A stretch of 64,000 nt of DNA from an uncultured Arsenicibacter sp. (GCF_945952095.1 NZ_CAMFHL010000004.1:25390-89389); one strand, 5' to 3'; positions 16,200 to 25,698 are shown, numbered from the stretch's first letter. Numbers and translations are program-made. The notes: generated from the sequence alone by a model not told the origin.

Positions 16200-17519
16200 A
16201 TGAGAAACAGCATTTATATAGTTGCTTATCTGGTTTGCTGGCTGACGGGCAGCGCCCTGGCACAGACGCCGGTTACGCTGGACGAAGCCCTGCGGTTGGG
16301 GCAGGAAAACCGGCCGGAACTCAAGGGCCAGCAACTCCAGCTCCGCATTGCCGAAGGGCAGGAGGCCAAACGGCAGGCGGGGTGGTTGCCGCAGGTCAAC
16401 GCGTCGGCGGATTTGCGGTGGAATACGCAGATTCAGACCAGTGTGCTGAAAGATGCACCCTTTGCCAACGGGCAGGATGTACGTGTAAAATTCGGGGTAC
16501 CGTTTAACAACCTGCTGGGCGCTCAGGCCGATCAGAAGATTTATGATGCCCAGTCGCGGGTTGACCGGAAACTAAACCAGATCGGCGTTGAAAGTCAGCA
16601 GGCCGGGCTGGAAAAGCTCCGGATCGATGTCCGGCAGCAGATCACCGAAGCCTACTATCAGGCGGTCTTCAACCGCGAAAAACTCCGGTTGTCAGACGGG
16701 GCGCGGCAACGGGCACAGCGTTATCTGGAACAGGCACAGACGCGGTTTGACGCCGGTTCGCTGCTCAAAACAGACTTCGACCGCTTTAGCCTTGACCTGA
16801 GCAATGCCGAGCTGACACACCGTAATAACCAGCGTGATTACGCGCTGAGTCTGGAAAACCTGCGCTACCGGCTCAATGCGCCGGAAGGGTGCCCTGTGAT
16901 GCCTGCCGATTCGCTGGGGGCTTTGTTTGTGGACGAAAAAGCCGGAATCGCGCTCCCGGCCGGACCGGCACAGCGGATTGAGGTGCGGCAGGAAGAACTG
17001 AACCGACAAACCAACCTGCTGAATCTGCAACGCGAACGGGCCCGGCTGGCACCGACCGTCTCGGCCTACGGGGCGTATTTTGTCCAGCAGTTCAATGATG
17101 TATTTAATCCGTTTACGGCCAATACGTGGTTTCCGTACAATTACGTGGGTGTCAAGCTGAATATTCCGGTTTTTGATGGCCGGCAGACGCGCCTGAACCA
17201 GCAGGAATATACGTTACGGGCACAAATCAACCAGACGACGATTGACCGGATACGGGCCGATGTCGATTACGAAACCAAAAGCGCCCTGAATACGGTGCAG
17301 CAGGCCCACGAAAACCTGACTGAAACCCGCCGGAATATTACCCAGGCACAGGCTATTCTGGCGGTGGACCGGGTGCGTTTCGACGCTGGTACGCTCTTAC
17401 TGGCCGACTTCCGGAATAGTGAGTACACTTTGCAAAATGCCGAAAATAACTACCTGAAGGCCGTGTATGACGTACTGGTCGGGCAGTTGCAGCTGAAAAA
17501 AGCACTCGGTACCCTGTAA
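16200..17519 (+). CDS. TolC-family outer-membrane efflux protein
   Basis: The 439-residue protein has a signal peptide (cleavage after SALAQ, about residue 22). It shows the duplicated TolC pattern: two halves with long Q/A/L/R-rich helices (about 30-215 and 240-435) and strand segments such as NASADLRWNTQIQTS and SAYGAYFVQQFND. The end (LADFRNSEYTLQNAENNYLKAVYDVLVGQLQLKKALG) is a typical TolC C-terminus. It provides the outer-membrane exit duct for the preceding ABC system. Confidence 0.92.
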   Translation: MRNSIYIVAYLVCWLTGSALAQTPVTLDEALRLGQENRPELKGQQLQLRIAEGQEAKRQAGWLPQVNASADLRWNTQIQTSVLKDAPFANGQDVRVKFGVPFNNLLGAQADQKIYDAQSRVDRKLNQIGVESQQAGLEKLRIDVRQQITEAYYQAVFNREKLRLSDGARQRAQRYLEQAQTRFDAGSLLKTDFDRFSLDLSNAELTHRNNQRDYALSLENLRYRLNAPEGCPVMPADSLGALFVDEKAGIALPAGPAQRIEVRQEELNRQTNLLNLQRERARLAPTVSAYGAYFVQQFNDVFNPFTANTWFPYNYVGVKLNIPVFDGRQTRLNQQEYTLRAQINQTTIDRIRADVDYETKSALNTVQQAHENLTETRRNITQAQAILAVDRVRFDAGTLLLADFRNSEYTLQNAENNYLKAVYDVLVGQLQLKKALGTL

Positions 17520-17528
17520 TTGGTTAAT

Positions 17529-17594
17529 TAGTCCCTGTAATCTATCTGTAAATGAGCTTTATAGGCTTGTCTTGTTGATAGAGTACAGGGACTA
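17529..17594. repeat. Inverted repeat after export operon
   Basis: Perfect 11-bp arms TAGTCCCTGTA (17529-17539) and TACAGGGACTA (17584-17594) enclose 44 bases. It lies just downstream of the TolC stop. The TCCCTG/CAGGGA core recurs in the terminator hairpin at 22543-22590, so the first SusC/SusD pair is bracketed by related stems. Confidence 0.5.
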
Positions 17595-17859
17595 CTCGTT
17601 TAATTCTATGAATTTTGTGCACTTGTTTGGAAGTTATCTGTTTATCCGGTTACCTTTAGGCCATCATCCACTACGAAGCCTGCACGTACGCTCCTTTTAT
17701 TGAACCACTATTCAGTTGCTGCTAAACACGTAATGGATGCCTGAATAAATCGTCAGCATGGTAAAGCGAATGATCCGGGATGTTTATGCTTAGCCTGGAC
17801 GAAATTTGTTTGGTAAACCAAAAGGTTATTACTTAATGTAAGTTACTCAAAATCGTTAT
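17595..17859 (+). other. Leader region of first SusC gene
   Basis: No gene is seen in this stretch. It holds a palindrome TTTGGT-aa-ACCAAA (17809-17822), 37 bases before the SusC start, which is a candidate operator. I found no convincing TAnnTTTG promoter element. No regulator gene is adjacent, so control of this pair is probably exerted from elsewhere. Confidence 0.4.
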
Positions 17860-20800
17860 ATGCAACACATTCTACCTACACATTCACTTAACAGAGCCCC
17901 GGTCCGCAACGGACTACGGGTCCGGGTGCGCAACCTGGCCCTATTCGCACTATTGCTTTGTCTGGCCTTTTCCGCCCAAGCCCAGAAGCAGATAACCGGT
18001 AAGGTGATCGATGCCGCATCCGGCGAAGCACTGGCGGGGGCAACCGTACAAATCAAGGCCGCTAATCAGGGGGCTACTACGGACGCCGAAGGGCGCTACC
18101 GGCTGAGTATTCCGGCTACTGTTGCCTCACCGGTTCTGGTTTTTTCCTTTATTGGCTATCAGCCCCTTGAAGTCGCTGCCGGTAACCGCTCGGTAGTAGA
18201 TGTTAGTTTATCCAATGCCACCAATGCGCTTAATGAAGTGGTGGTGGTAGGTTATGGTGTACAGAACCGTCGGGATATCACCACCGCTATCGGATCGGTG
18301 CGGGCGCGGGATATAGCCAACCAGCCGGTTGTCAGCTTTGATAATGCGCTGGCGGCCAAGATCGCCGGCGTGCAGGTGACCCAGACGTCGGGGGCGCCCG
18401 GCGCTGCACTGCAGGTACGGGTGCGGGGAACGGGGTCAATCAGTGCGGGCCTTGATCCGCTGTATGTTGTTGATGGCGTACCGCTCGCCCGTGATACCAA
18501 GTTTGCAACGGGCAGTACCAGTACGCAGTTTCCGGATAACCCGATCAATGTACTGAGTACCATCAATACCGATGATATTGAGAGTATTGAGGTGCTGAAA
18601 GATGCGTCTGCTGCGGCTATTTATGGCTCACGGGGCTCTAACGGTGTTGTGCTGCTGACCACCAAACGGGGTAAGGAAGGTAAGACGACCATAAACTACG
18701 ATACCTACGCAGGCATTCAGAACGTGTCTAAAAAGCTCGATCTGCTCAACGCCTATGAATACGCAACGCTCAATGCCGAGGCGAAAAATAATGCCTATAT
18801 CGACCGTAACCCAACCGGCAAAATAACGGATCCTAATGATGTGCGGCAACGAGGTGTCGGCGCCCCCAGTACGCTTATTCCTCCCCAGGTTGTACCCTAT
18901 CTGTCAGGGCAGGCCGGATTAACCAATACTGACTGGCAGAATGAAATTTTCCGGTCAGCACCCATTCAGAATCATACGTTATCCATCAGCGGGGGGAATG
19001 CCAATGTACGCTACTACGTCTCCGGTAATTATTTAGATCAGCGCGGTACGGTCATCAACTCAGGGTATAAGCGTTATGGTGCACGGGCGAACCTTGACAT
19101 CAAAAGCGGACGGCTGACGGTTGGCTTTAACCTGAATCCATCCTATTCGTATCACGATCTTATCAAGGCAGAAGGCCCGTATCTGGCCGACGGTATTATC
19201 GGGCTTGCGGTGCAGATGGCGCCGATCTGGCCGGTTTATAACGCTGACGGATCGTATAATTTCGACGCCAACGGGTGGGGGTACGGTGCCACGTCCATCC
19301 TGAATCCGGTAGCAATTGCCAGGGAAGTGAAAGACAAACTCGGTCAGTTACGCCTCCTTGGGAATGCGTATGCCCAGTACGATATTGCTACCGGGCTTTC
19401 GTATCGGTTAAGCCTTGGGGGAGACATCAATAACTTCCAGCGGGACTATTACCGCCCGTCTACCGTCGAAATCCGTGACCGTAAGGGACCGTCTATTCCG
19501 ACGGGCTTTTCCCGGACCCAGAATGCCATCAACTGGCTGATTGAGCATACCCTGAACTACAATCGTTCGTTCGGGCAACACAATCTGTCGGCACTACTCG
19601 GTTTTTCGGCCCAGAAAGACCGCCGTACGGCCACCGAACTAACGGCGACCAACTTCCCGAACGACCTGGTACAAACCCTTAATGCCGGGCAGGTATCGGC
19701 CGGTGGTTCCGACATTCAGGAGTGGTCGCTGCTATCGTATCTGGGTCGGGTTCAGTACGATTACGCCGGAAAATACCTGCTGTCAGGAGCGATCCGGGCT
19801 GATGCCTCTTCGCGGTTTGGTGCCGCCAACCGCTGGGGGTATTTCCCGAGTGTATCCGCTGGCTGGAACCTCTCGCAGGAAGCATTTCTGAAAAATACGT
19901 CGTGGGTCAGTGACCTCAAAATCCGGGCAAGTTACGGGCTTACCGGAAACTTCCAGATCCCGAATTACGGCTCTGTCAGTTTGCTGAACTACCAGAATTA
20001 TATTCTTGGATCCGATGTACTCGTCAGTGGATTAGCGCCCGGAAACTCTGCTAATGACCGGTTGAAGTGGGAAACAACGGCGATGCTCGATCTTGGTTTT
20101 GACGCTAACTTTTTCCGTAATCAGTTAACAGTGACCGTTGATTACTACAATGCCAATACATCCAACTTACTGCTGAACGTGCCGGTTCCGCGAGCGTCAG
20201 GGTTCAGTACGGAATTACAGAATATCGGTAAAGTCAATAACCAGGGCATTGAGCTTACGCTTGGTACTCAGCAAACCTTCGGGCGTTTCCGGTGGAATGC
20301 CAGTGCTAACATCGCCGCCAACCGGAACAAAGTAAAAGCCCTGGGACCATCCGGCGATCCGATCATCGTGTCCGGCGGGGTAGCGGGGGCGCAGTTTATC
20401 ACCCGCATCGGCGAACCAATCGGCCAGTACTGGACCATGCAGCTTGATGGTGTTTTCCAGAATCAGGCCGCTGTTGACGGCTATCCGCATACGTCTACAA
20501 CCAAACCAGGCGATTTCAAATTTGTCGATATCAACAAGGATGGCAAAATAGACTTCAGCAGTGACCGGACAGTGACCGGAAGCTATTTCCCTAAATACAC
20601 ATTCGGGTTCAATAGCAATCTGTCGTATGCGGACTTTGATCTTGGCGTAACCGTACAGGGCACGCAGGGGAATAAGATTCTGAACCTTATCCGGCGGTAT
20701 ATCTACAACTCCGAAGGGAACGGTAATCAGTTCCGCGGCGCCCTTGACCGGTGGCAGTCAGACACGAACCCCGGTAGCGGGCTGGTCAACCGGGCGAACC

Positions 20801-21096
20801 GGTTGTCGACCGGCTCTAACGGCGAGATTTCGACATGGCATATCGAAGATGGTTCGTTTGTGCGTATCCGTACGCTGACGCTGGGCTATACACTGCCCAA
20901 AACACTGCTGCAGCGGTTACGGTTAAACCGGGCCCGCCTGTATGTAACCACCCAGAATCCGTTTACTTTCACAAAATACAGCGGCTACAACCCTGAGGTG
21001 AGCGCACGGCCGGATAATGCGCTGTCTCCTGGCGAAGATTATGGCACTTATCCCATCGCCCGTACTACATCTGTCGGTCTTAATCTCAGCTTCTGA
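17860..21096 (+). CDS. SusC/RagA-family TonB-dependent transporter
   Basis: The 1078-residue outer-membrane protein has a long signal region (cleavage after AFSAQA, about 41), a carboxypeptidase-D-like domain (KQITGKVIDAASGEALAGAT, about 43-125), the SusC signature NEVVVVGYGVQNRRDIT near 127, a plug (LQVRVRGTGSI; PLYVVDGVPL; DIESIEVLKDASAAAIYGSR) and a barrel to the end. It imports glycans or peptides together with the downstream SusD lipoprotein, powered by TonB. No glycosidase is adjacent, so the substrate cannot be inferred from context. Confidence 0.95.
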   Translation: MQHILPTHSLNRAPVRNGLRVRVRNLALFALLLCLAFSAQAQKQITGKVIDAASGEALAGATVQIKAANQGATTDAEGRYRLSIPATVASPVLVFSFIGYQPLEVAAGNRSVVDVSLSNATNALNEVVVVGYGVQNRRDITTAIGSVRARDIANQPVVSFDNALAAKIAGVQVTQTSGAPGAALQVRVRGTGSISAGLDPLYVVDGVPLARDTKFATGSTSTQFPDNPINVLSTINTDDIESIEVLKDASAAAIYGSRGSNGVVLLTTKRGKEGKTTINYDTYAGIQNVSKKLDLLNAYEYATLNAEAKNNAYIDRNPTGKITDPNDVRQRGVGAPSTLIPPQVVPYLSGQAGLTNTDWQNEIFRSAPIQNHTLSISGGNANVRYYVSGNYLDQRGTVINSGYKRYGARANLDIKSGRLTVGFNLNPSYSYHDLIKAEGPYLADGIIGLAVQMAPIWPVYNADGSYNFDANGWGYGATSILNPVAIAREVKDKLGQLRLLGNAYAQYDIATGLSYRLSLGGDINNFQRDYYRPSTVEIRDRKGPSIPTGFSRTQNAINWLIEHTLNYNRSFGQHNLSALLGFSAQKDRRTATELTATNFPNDLVQTLNAGQVSAGGSDIQEWSLLSYLGRVQYDYAGKYLLSGAIRADASSRFGAANRWGYFPSVSAGWNLSQEAFLKNTSWVSDLKIRASYGLTGNFQIPNYGSVSLLNYQNYILGSDVLVSGLAPGNSANDRLKWETTAMLDLGFDANFFRNQLTVTVDYYNANTSNLLLNVPVPRASGFSTELQNIGKVNNQGIELTLGTQQTFGRFRWNASANIAANRNKVKALGPSGDPIIVSGGVAGAQFITRIGEPIGQYWTMQLDGVFQNQAAVDGYPHTSTTKPGDFKFVDINKDGKIDFSSDRTVTGSYFPKYTFGFNSNLSYADFDLGVTVQGTQGNKILNLIRRYIYNSEGNGNQFRGALDRWQSDTNPGSGLVNRANRLSTGSNGEISTWHIEDGSFVRIRTLTLGYTLPKTLLQRLRLNRARLYVTTQNPFTFTKYSGYNPEVSARPDNALSPGEDYGTYPIARTTSVGLNLSF

Positions 21097-21102
21097 TCTC
21101 CC

Positions 21103-22512
21103 ATGCAACTCATGACTCTACATAGTTTACGGAACATCGGCCTGGCTATGGCCGTCTCTGCCTTACTGACCGGCTGTAAGTCCGGATTTCTGGATCTGAC
21201 ACCCCAGTCGCAACCGAATGCCGACAATTTTTACCGGACGGCGAATGATTTCGGCAATGCTGTCAACGGCGCCTACGATGCCCTGCAATCGGCCAATCAG
21301 TACGGCGGTGATTTTAACACCCTGCTGGAAGCCAGAAGCGATAATGTGCTTGATAACGACCCCTCGTCCAATGCGGGCCTGCGCTACAACATCGACCGGT
21401 TTATCGAACCGACAACCAACACGGTCCTGCGCGATACCTGGGGAAGTCTTTACACCGGAATTAACCGGACCAACTTAATTCTGGATAAAATCGACGCCAT
21501 CCCGTTTGATGCTACCCTGAAGGCCCGGTATACGGGCGAAGCACAGTTTATCCGGGCACTGTCTTACTTTAATCTGGTGCGGCTGTGGGGCAAGGTGCCA
21601 CTGGTACTGAAAGCCGGGAGCACGGCCGACGCGCGGGCTTACATCCGGAATGAGGTGACGGACATTTATGCCGCCATTGAGAAAGACCTGACCGCTGCGG
21701 CCACGAATCTGCCGGCCAGTTATAGCGGATCGGATGTGGGGCGTGCAACGTCGGGTGCGGCGAAAGCGTTGCTTGGCAAGGTGCTGATTACGGAGCAGAA
21801 ATATACTCAGGCCGTGCAGGTTTTGCGGGAGGTAGCCAACAGCAATACCTACCGCCTGCTGCCGGCTATTGGTGATGTGTTTACCGTAGCCAACAAGAAC
21901 AATGCTGAAATTGTCTTTGCGGTTAAGTTTCGCAAAGGAGTTGGTGGGGTGTCTGAAGGCCACGGTCTGTGGTTCGGGACAAACATCGGGGATAATATTG
22001 AGAAGTCGTTGCGGTCGGCGTATGCGGCTGATGATAAGCGGTTGCCGCTGATTGCTCAGATCGCTGTGCCCAGCAATGTCAATGTTGTTCCCCGTAAATA
22101 TTATGATGAGGTTTCGGCAACGAATGATGTTGGTAACGACTACCCGGTTCTCCGGTATGCCGATGTCATATTGCTGCTTGCGGAAGCGCTTAATGAGGTC
22201 GGCTATCAGGCAAACGGGGAAGCACTGCAACTGCTAAACCAGATCCGTACGAGAGCCGGGGTGGCAGTTTATACCGCCGCACAACTATCGTCACAGGCGG
22301 CCTTCCGCGACGCTGTACTGGCCGAACGCCGCCTGGAGTTCCCGCTTGAAGGCCAGCGTTGGTTTGACCTCATCCGTACCGGCAAAGCCATTGACGCCAT
22401 AAAGGTGACGGGTATTACAGTGCCTGCCAACCGGCTTATTTACCCGATTCCGCAGTCAGAGATTGATGTGTATAATAATCCGGGAACATTTGCGCAGAAT
22501 CCGGGCTATTAA
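21103..22512 (+). CDS. SusD/RagB-family surface lipoprotein
   Basis: The 469-residue protein has a lipoprotein signal with lipobox LLTGC near residue 25. It has typical SusD features: NADNFYRTANDFGNAVNGAYDAL near the start, the TPR-like region (YTGEAQFIRALSYFNLVRLWG) and the C-terminal GQRWFDLIRTG and LIYPIPQSEID. It starts six bases after the SusC stop. It caps the SusC barrel and binds substrate at the cell surface. Confidence 0.95.
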   Translation: MQLMTLHSLRNIGLAMAVSALLTGCKSGFLDLTPQSQPNADNFYRTANDFGNAVNGAYDALQSANQYGGDFNTLLEARSDNVLDNDPSSNAGLRYNIDRFIEPTTNTVLRDTWGSLYTGINRTNLILDKIDAIPFDATLKARYTGEAQFIRALSYFNLVRLWGKVPLVLKAGSTADARAYIRNEVTDIYAAIEKDLTAAATNLPASYSGSDVGRATSGAAKALLGKVLITEQKYTQAVQVLREVANSNTYRLLPAIGDVFTVANKNNAEIVFAVKFRKGVGGVSEGHGLWFGTNIGDNIEKSLRSAYAADDKRLPLIAQIAVPSNVNVVPRKYYDEVSATNDVGNDYPVLRYADVILLLAEALNEVGYQANGEALQLLNQIRTRAGVAVYTAAQLSSQAAFRDAVLAERRLEFPLEGQRWFDLIRTGKAIDAIKVTGITVPANRLIYPIPQSEIDVYNNPGTFAQNPGY

Positions 22513-22542
22513 ACCGGTTAGTCTGTAACGGGAGCACAACCT

Positions 22543-22590
22543 GCATGTCCCTGCCGGCGGTATTCACAGATACCGTTTGCAGGGACATGC
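22543..22590 (+). terminator. Hairpin after first SusD gene
   Basis: Arms GCATGTCCCTGC (22543-22554) and GCAGGGACATGC (22579-22590) match perfectly over 12 bp, with an inner CGGTAT/ATACCG stem. It lies 30 bases after the SusD stop. Confidence 0.7.
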
Positions 22591-22694
22591 TCATTTAACG
22601 CATAGTGACGTTCAGGCTAAATTTACTGTTTCCGGCGCCCCTTTGCCGCCGGATGTTGCCATTTTGCGTAATTTGGATGGCATTCATCAAGACT

Positions 22695-24341
22695 ATGAAA
22701 AAAATCGCTACGTCGCTTGTTGCGCTGGCCGTTGGGCTGGCCGGTTGTTCATCTAAAGAAAAAGCTGATTTACTCGTAACCAATGCTACGGTCTACACGG
22801 CCGATTCGGCCTTTACGACCGCACAGGCGTTTGCGGTGAAAGATGGCAAGTTCGTTGCTGTCGGGACAACCGCCGACCTGACGGCGAAGTTTGACGCTGA
22901 CAGCACGGCCGATCTGGGCGGGGCGCCGGTGTATCCGGGCTTCTTCGATCCGCATTCCCATTTTCTGGGCCTCGGCCAAAAGCTGGATCAGGCCGATCTG
23001 GTCGATGCAACGTCGTATGACGAGGTCATTACCCGCCTGAAAGCCTATGCGCAGCAGCACCCCGATGCCATGTGGATTACCGGTCGCGGCTGGGACCAGA
23101 ACGACTGGCCCAAAACCGATTCGCCGGTGAGCGGCTTCCCGACCAAAGCTAAGCTGGATGCGGCCTTCCCGAATATCCCCGTGGCGCTGACCCGGATCGA
23201 CGGCCACGCCCTGCTGGTGAATTCAAAGGCGCTCCAGCTCGCAAAAGTAACGGCCGGTTCCAAACTGGCCGGTGGCGAGGTGGTGCTGCAAGGTACTGAC
23301 CCGACCGGTGTCCTGGTCGATAATGCCATGAACCTCATTAAGCGGGTCATTCCGAAGCCGGACGATGCCGACAAAACGCGGATGTTGCTGGCGGCGCAGC
23401 AGGTTTGTTTTTCGCTGGGCCTGACGTCGGTGTCGGATGCGGGGCTGAACCGCGAAGACATTGAACTGGTCGAGAAGCTGCAAAACGAAAACAAGCTGAA
23501 AATCCGCGACTACGTGATGATTTCGATGGGCCTGCCGAACATTGAGTACTACCTCAAAAAAGGCCCTTACCAGACCGACCGCCTGACGGTGAAGTCGTTC
23601 AAGCTCTATGCCGACGGGGCGCTTGGTTCACGCGGGGCCTGCCTGCGGAAGCCGTATAGCGACCGTCCCGAGACGGCGGGGTTTCTGTTGTTATCGCCGA
23701 AAGAGCTGGAGACGATCCTGACGCAGATTGCCGACAGTAAATTTCAGGCCAACACGCACTGCATCGGCGACTCGGCCAACCACCTGATTCTGGACTTGTA
23801 TGGTAAGCTGCTGAAAACCAAAAACGAGCGTCGCTGGCGGATTGAGCATGCGCAGGTAGTTTCGCCCGAAGATTTTCAGAAATTCGGTCTTTATTCGGTG
23901 ATTCCGTCGGTGCAGCCGACACACGCCACGTCGGACATGTACTGGGCTGCCGACCGGTTAGGCAATGTCCGTGTCAAAGGCGCGTATGCCTTCAAGGACC
24001 TCATGAAGCAAAACAACCTGATTGCGTTCGGCAGTGACTTTCCGGTAGAGGCCGTAAACCCGCTGTTCGGCTTCCACTCGGCTGTGGCGCGGCAGGATGC
24101 GAAGAATTATCCGGCGGGCGGCTATCAGATGGAAAACGCCGTTGACCGGCAGTCGGCCCTGCTGGCCATGACGCGCTGGGCAGCTTATGCCAATTTTGAA
24201 GATCACCTCCGCGGCAGCATCGCCACCGGCAAACAGGCCGATTTTGTGGTACTGGCGCAGGACATTATGAAAATCCCGAACGAGCAGCTGCGGGCCGTTA
24301 AGGTCAACCAAACCTGGGTCGGCGGCGAACGCGTTTTCTGA
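22695..24341 (+). CDS. YtcJ-like amidohydrolase lipoprotein
   Basis: From ATG 22695 the protein has a lipoprotein signal (MKKIATSLVALAVGLAGC), which is why I prefer it over the longer frame from 22605. The metal site HSH in PGFFDPHSHFLGLGQ, the segments FKLYADGALGSRGA, ANTHCIGDSAN and RIEHAQ, and the C-terminal FGSDFPVEAVNP fit the amidohydrolase_3/YtcJ family, with imidazolonepropionase-like architecture in which a split beta domain flanks the TIM barrel. It probably hydrolyses an amide or formamide bond in the periplasm. The substrate is unknown. Confidence 0.9.
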   Translation: MKKIATSLVALAVGLAGCSSKEKADLLVTNATVYTADSAFTTAQAFAVKDGKFVAVGTTADLTAKFDADSTADLGGAPVYPGFFDPHSHFLGLGQKLDQADLVDATSYDEVITRLKAYAQQHPDAMWITGRGWDQNDWPKTDSPVSGFPTKAKLDAAFPNIPVALTRIDGHALLVNSKALQLAKVTAGSKLAGGEVVLQGTDPTGVLVDNAMNLIKRVIPKPDDADKTRMLLAAQQVCFSLGLTSVSDAGLNREDIELVEKLQNENKLKIRDYVMISMGLPNIEYYLKKGPYQTDRLTVKSFKLYADGALGSRGACLRKPYSDRPETAGFLLLSPKELETILTQIADSKFQANTHCIGDSANHLILDLYGKLLKTKNERRWRIEHAQVVSPEDFQKFGLYSVIPSVQPTHATSDMYWAADRLGNVRVKGAYAFKDLMKQNNLIAFGSDFPVEAVNPLFGFHSAVARQDAKNYPAGGYQMENAVDRQSALLAMTRWAAYANFEDHLRGSIATGKQADFVVLAQDIMKIPNEQLRAVKVNQTWVGGERVF

Positions 24342-24369
24342 TCCGTGATAATCCCTCCCCCCCCCGTAC

Positions 24370-24391
24370 GGGCGACCCCACGTGGTCGCCC
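24370..24391. terminator. Hairpin between convergent genes
   Basis: Arms GGGCGACC (24370-24377) and GGTCGCCC (24384-24391) are followed by tttacatttt. A run of nine C (24357-24365) lies just before it. It serves the amidohydrolase and possibly the convergent DUF1343 gene. Confidence 0.65.
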
Positions 24392-24399
24392 TTTACATT

Positions 24400-25545
24400 T
24401 TAAGGCATGAATCCCCATTCAGGCACGGCGAGCAGAGCCGGCAGGGCGGCCAGAAACGTATCCGGCGATTGTTCCAGATGCTGCCGGACGCCGGCTTGTC
24501 CCGTCAGCAGGTCAAAGTGATTGGCACCGGTCAGGTTAACGTGTGTGGGGTAGGGTGCCCACGCAAATTGTGCCGGATACATGGTCCGTAACAGATAAAT
24601 CAGGGACAGTCCCGTCTGTACCGGCCGGAAGGTGGCATAGTCCATAACGTGCAGCATAATGCCCTGACATAGTTGCCGCGTGAATTTCCCGTCCAGCGGG
24701 GTAAAAAACAGCGCTCTCGCCCGTATCCCCGCCAGTTCGAGCTGATTAAACGCCCTGGCCAGCCGCACGCCATCGACCCACGGCGCACCACACACCCGGA
24801 ATGGGTAGGCCGTTCCGCGCCCTTCCGACAGATTGATTCCTTCCAGAAAGCACAGCGCCTGATAGGTGAACATCGTTCCGGCCGTCGGTATAGCCGGCGA
24901 CGTCGGCACAAAGGGAACACCCAGGTCGTGAAAAAAAGCCTCCCGCGGCCAGCCTTCAGCCTTTACTATCGTCAGGTCAACATCAATGTTCCGGTGCTGC
25001 TGCCAGTAAACGGCCAGCTCGCCGACGGTCATTGAGTGCCGGACCGGGATAGCCCAGCGCCCGATAAACGACGATAGATGCGCTTCATCAAGCATCGGTC
25101 CTTCGGCAAGGGACAGGCGGCCACTGAGCGGGTTGGGCCGGTCAAGCACCCACAGCGGTGTCCGGGTACGGGCGCAGGCTTCGAGCGTGTAGGATAATGT
25201 CCAGATGTAGGTATAAAACCGGCTGCCAATGTCGGGTAAATCAAACAGCAGCAGGTCCAGCTGGTGCAGCAAATCTTCCGGTGGCCCGAGGCCGGGCCCG
25301 TACAGGCTGTAGACCGGCAGACCCGTCAGGTAGTCGGTCGTGTGGGGCTGGGCCTCGCCGTCGGTGCCGGTCGTCTGCAACCCATGTTCCGGTGAAAACA
25401 GCACCTCCACCCGAAAGCCGGCTTCCAGCAGCGCCTGCCGGACAGGGATCAGGGCGGTGGTTGTAACAGCATCATTGGTTATCAGGCCAATGCGTCTGGT
25501 TTTCAGGCAGGTGTGCTCACGAAGAAAAACGTCAATACCAAACAC
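24400..25545 (-). CDS. DUF1343/NamZ-like exo-beta-N-acetylmuramidase family protein
   Basis: The 381-residue protein shows the DUF1343 pattern: RIGLITNDAVTTT, VEVLFSPEHGLQTTG, PVYSLYG, LLLFDLPDIGSRFYTYIWTL, LDRPNPLSG, PTSPAIPTAGTMFTYQALCFLEG and LSEGRGTAYPF. NamZ enzymes of this family remove terminal MurNAc from peptidoglycan fragments. Unlike typical secreted members there is no signal peptide at this start, so it may act in the cytosol on recycled muropeptides. It is divergent from the aminotransferase gene with a repeated operator-like element between them. Confidence 0.88.
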   Translation of the reverse strand: MFGIDVFLREHTCLKTRRIGLITNDAVTTTALIPVRQALLEAGFRVEVLFSPEHGLQTTGTDGEAQPHTTDYLTGLPVYSLYGPGLGPPEDLLHQLDLLLFDLPDIGSRFYTYIWTLSYTLEACARTRTPLWVLDRPNPLSGRLSLAEGPMLDEAHLSSFIGRWAIPVRHSMTVGELAVYWQQHRNIDVDLTIVKAEGWPREAFFHDLGVPFVPTSPAIPTAGTMFTYQALCFLEGINLSEGRGTAYPFRVCGAPWVDGVRLARAFNQLELAGIRARALFFTPLDGKFTRQLCQGIMLHVMDYATFRPVQTGLSLIYLLRTMYPAQFAWAPYPTHVNLTGANHFDLLTGQAGVRQHLEQSPDTFLAALPALLAVPEWGFMP

Positions 25546-25552
25546 GGGTGTA

Positions 25553-25592
25553 AACTGGTAAAAAATTTGGATGAACTGGTAAAATACCAGTT
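25553..25592. promoter_or_regulatory. Three AACTGGTA half-sites between divergent genes
   Basis: AACTGGTA at 25553-25560 is repeated at 25574-25581, exactly 21 bases on, and its inverse TACCAGTT is at 25585-25592 with a 3-base gap. A palindrome plus a half-site on the same helix face fits cooperative binding of a dimeric regulator. Confidence 0.5.
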
Positions 25593-25630
25593 TTAGGGCT
25601 GATAAACGAAATCTTTTGCCAACGAAATAG

Positions 25631-25638
25631 TACGTTTG
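25631..25638 (+). promoter_or_regulatory. Candidate -7 element upstream of aminotransferase
   Basis: TACGTTTG matches the Bacteroidota -7 consensus TAnnTTTG. The nearest TTTG (25615-25618) is only 12 bases away, shorter than usual, so the -33 element is uncertain. Confidence 0.3.
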
Positions 25639-25698
25639 CTGGCCAAAAGCAGTAGATTTACCTAACTACGGATCACAAACATTATACAAACCTGAACC

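Noticed and set aside
24357..24365. Run of nine C as a phase-variation tract
   Set aside because: It lies between two convergent stops, outside coding sequence and promoters, so slippage would have no evident effect.
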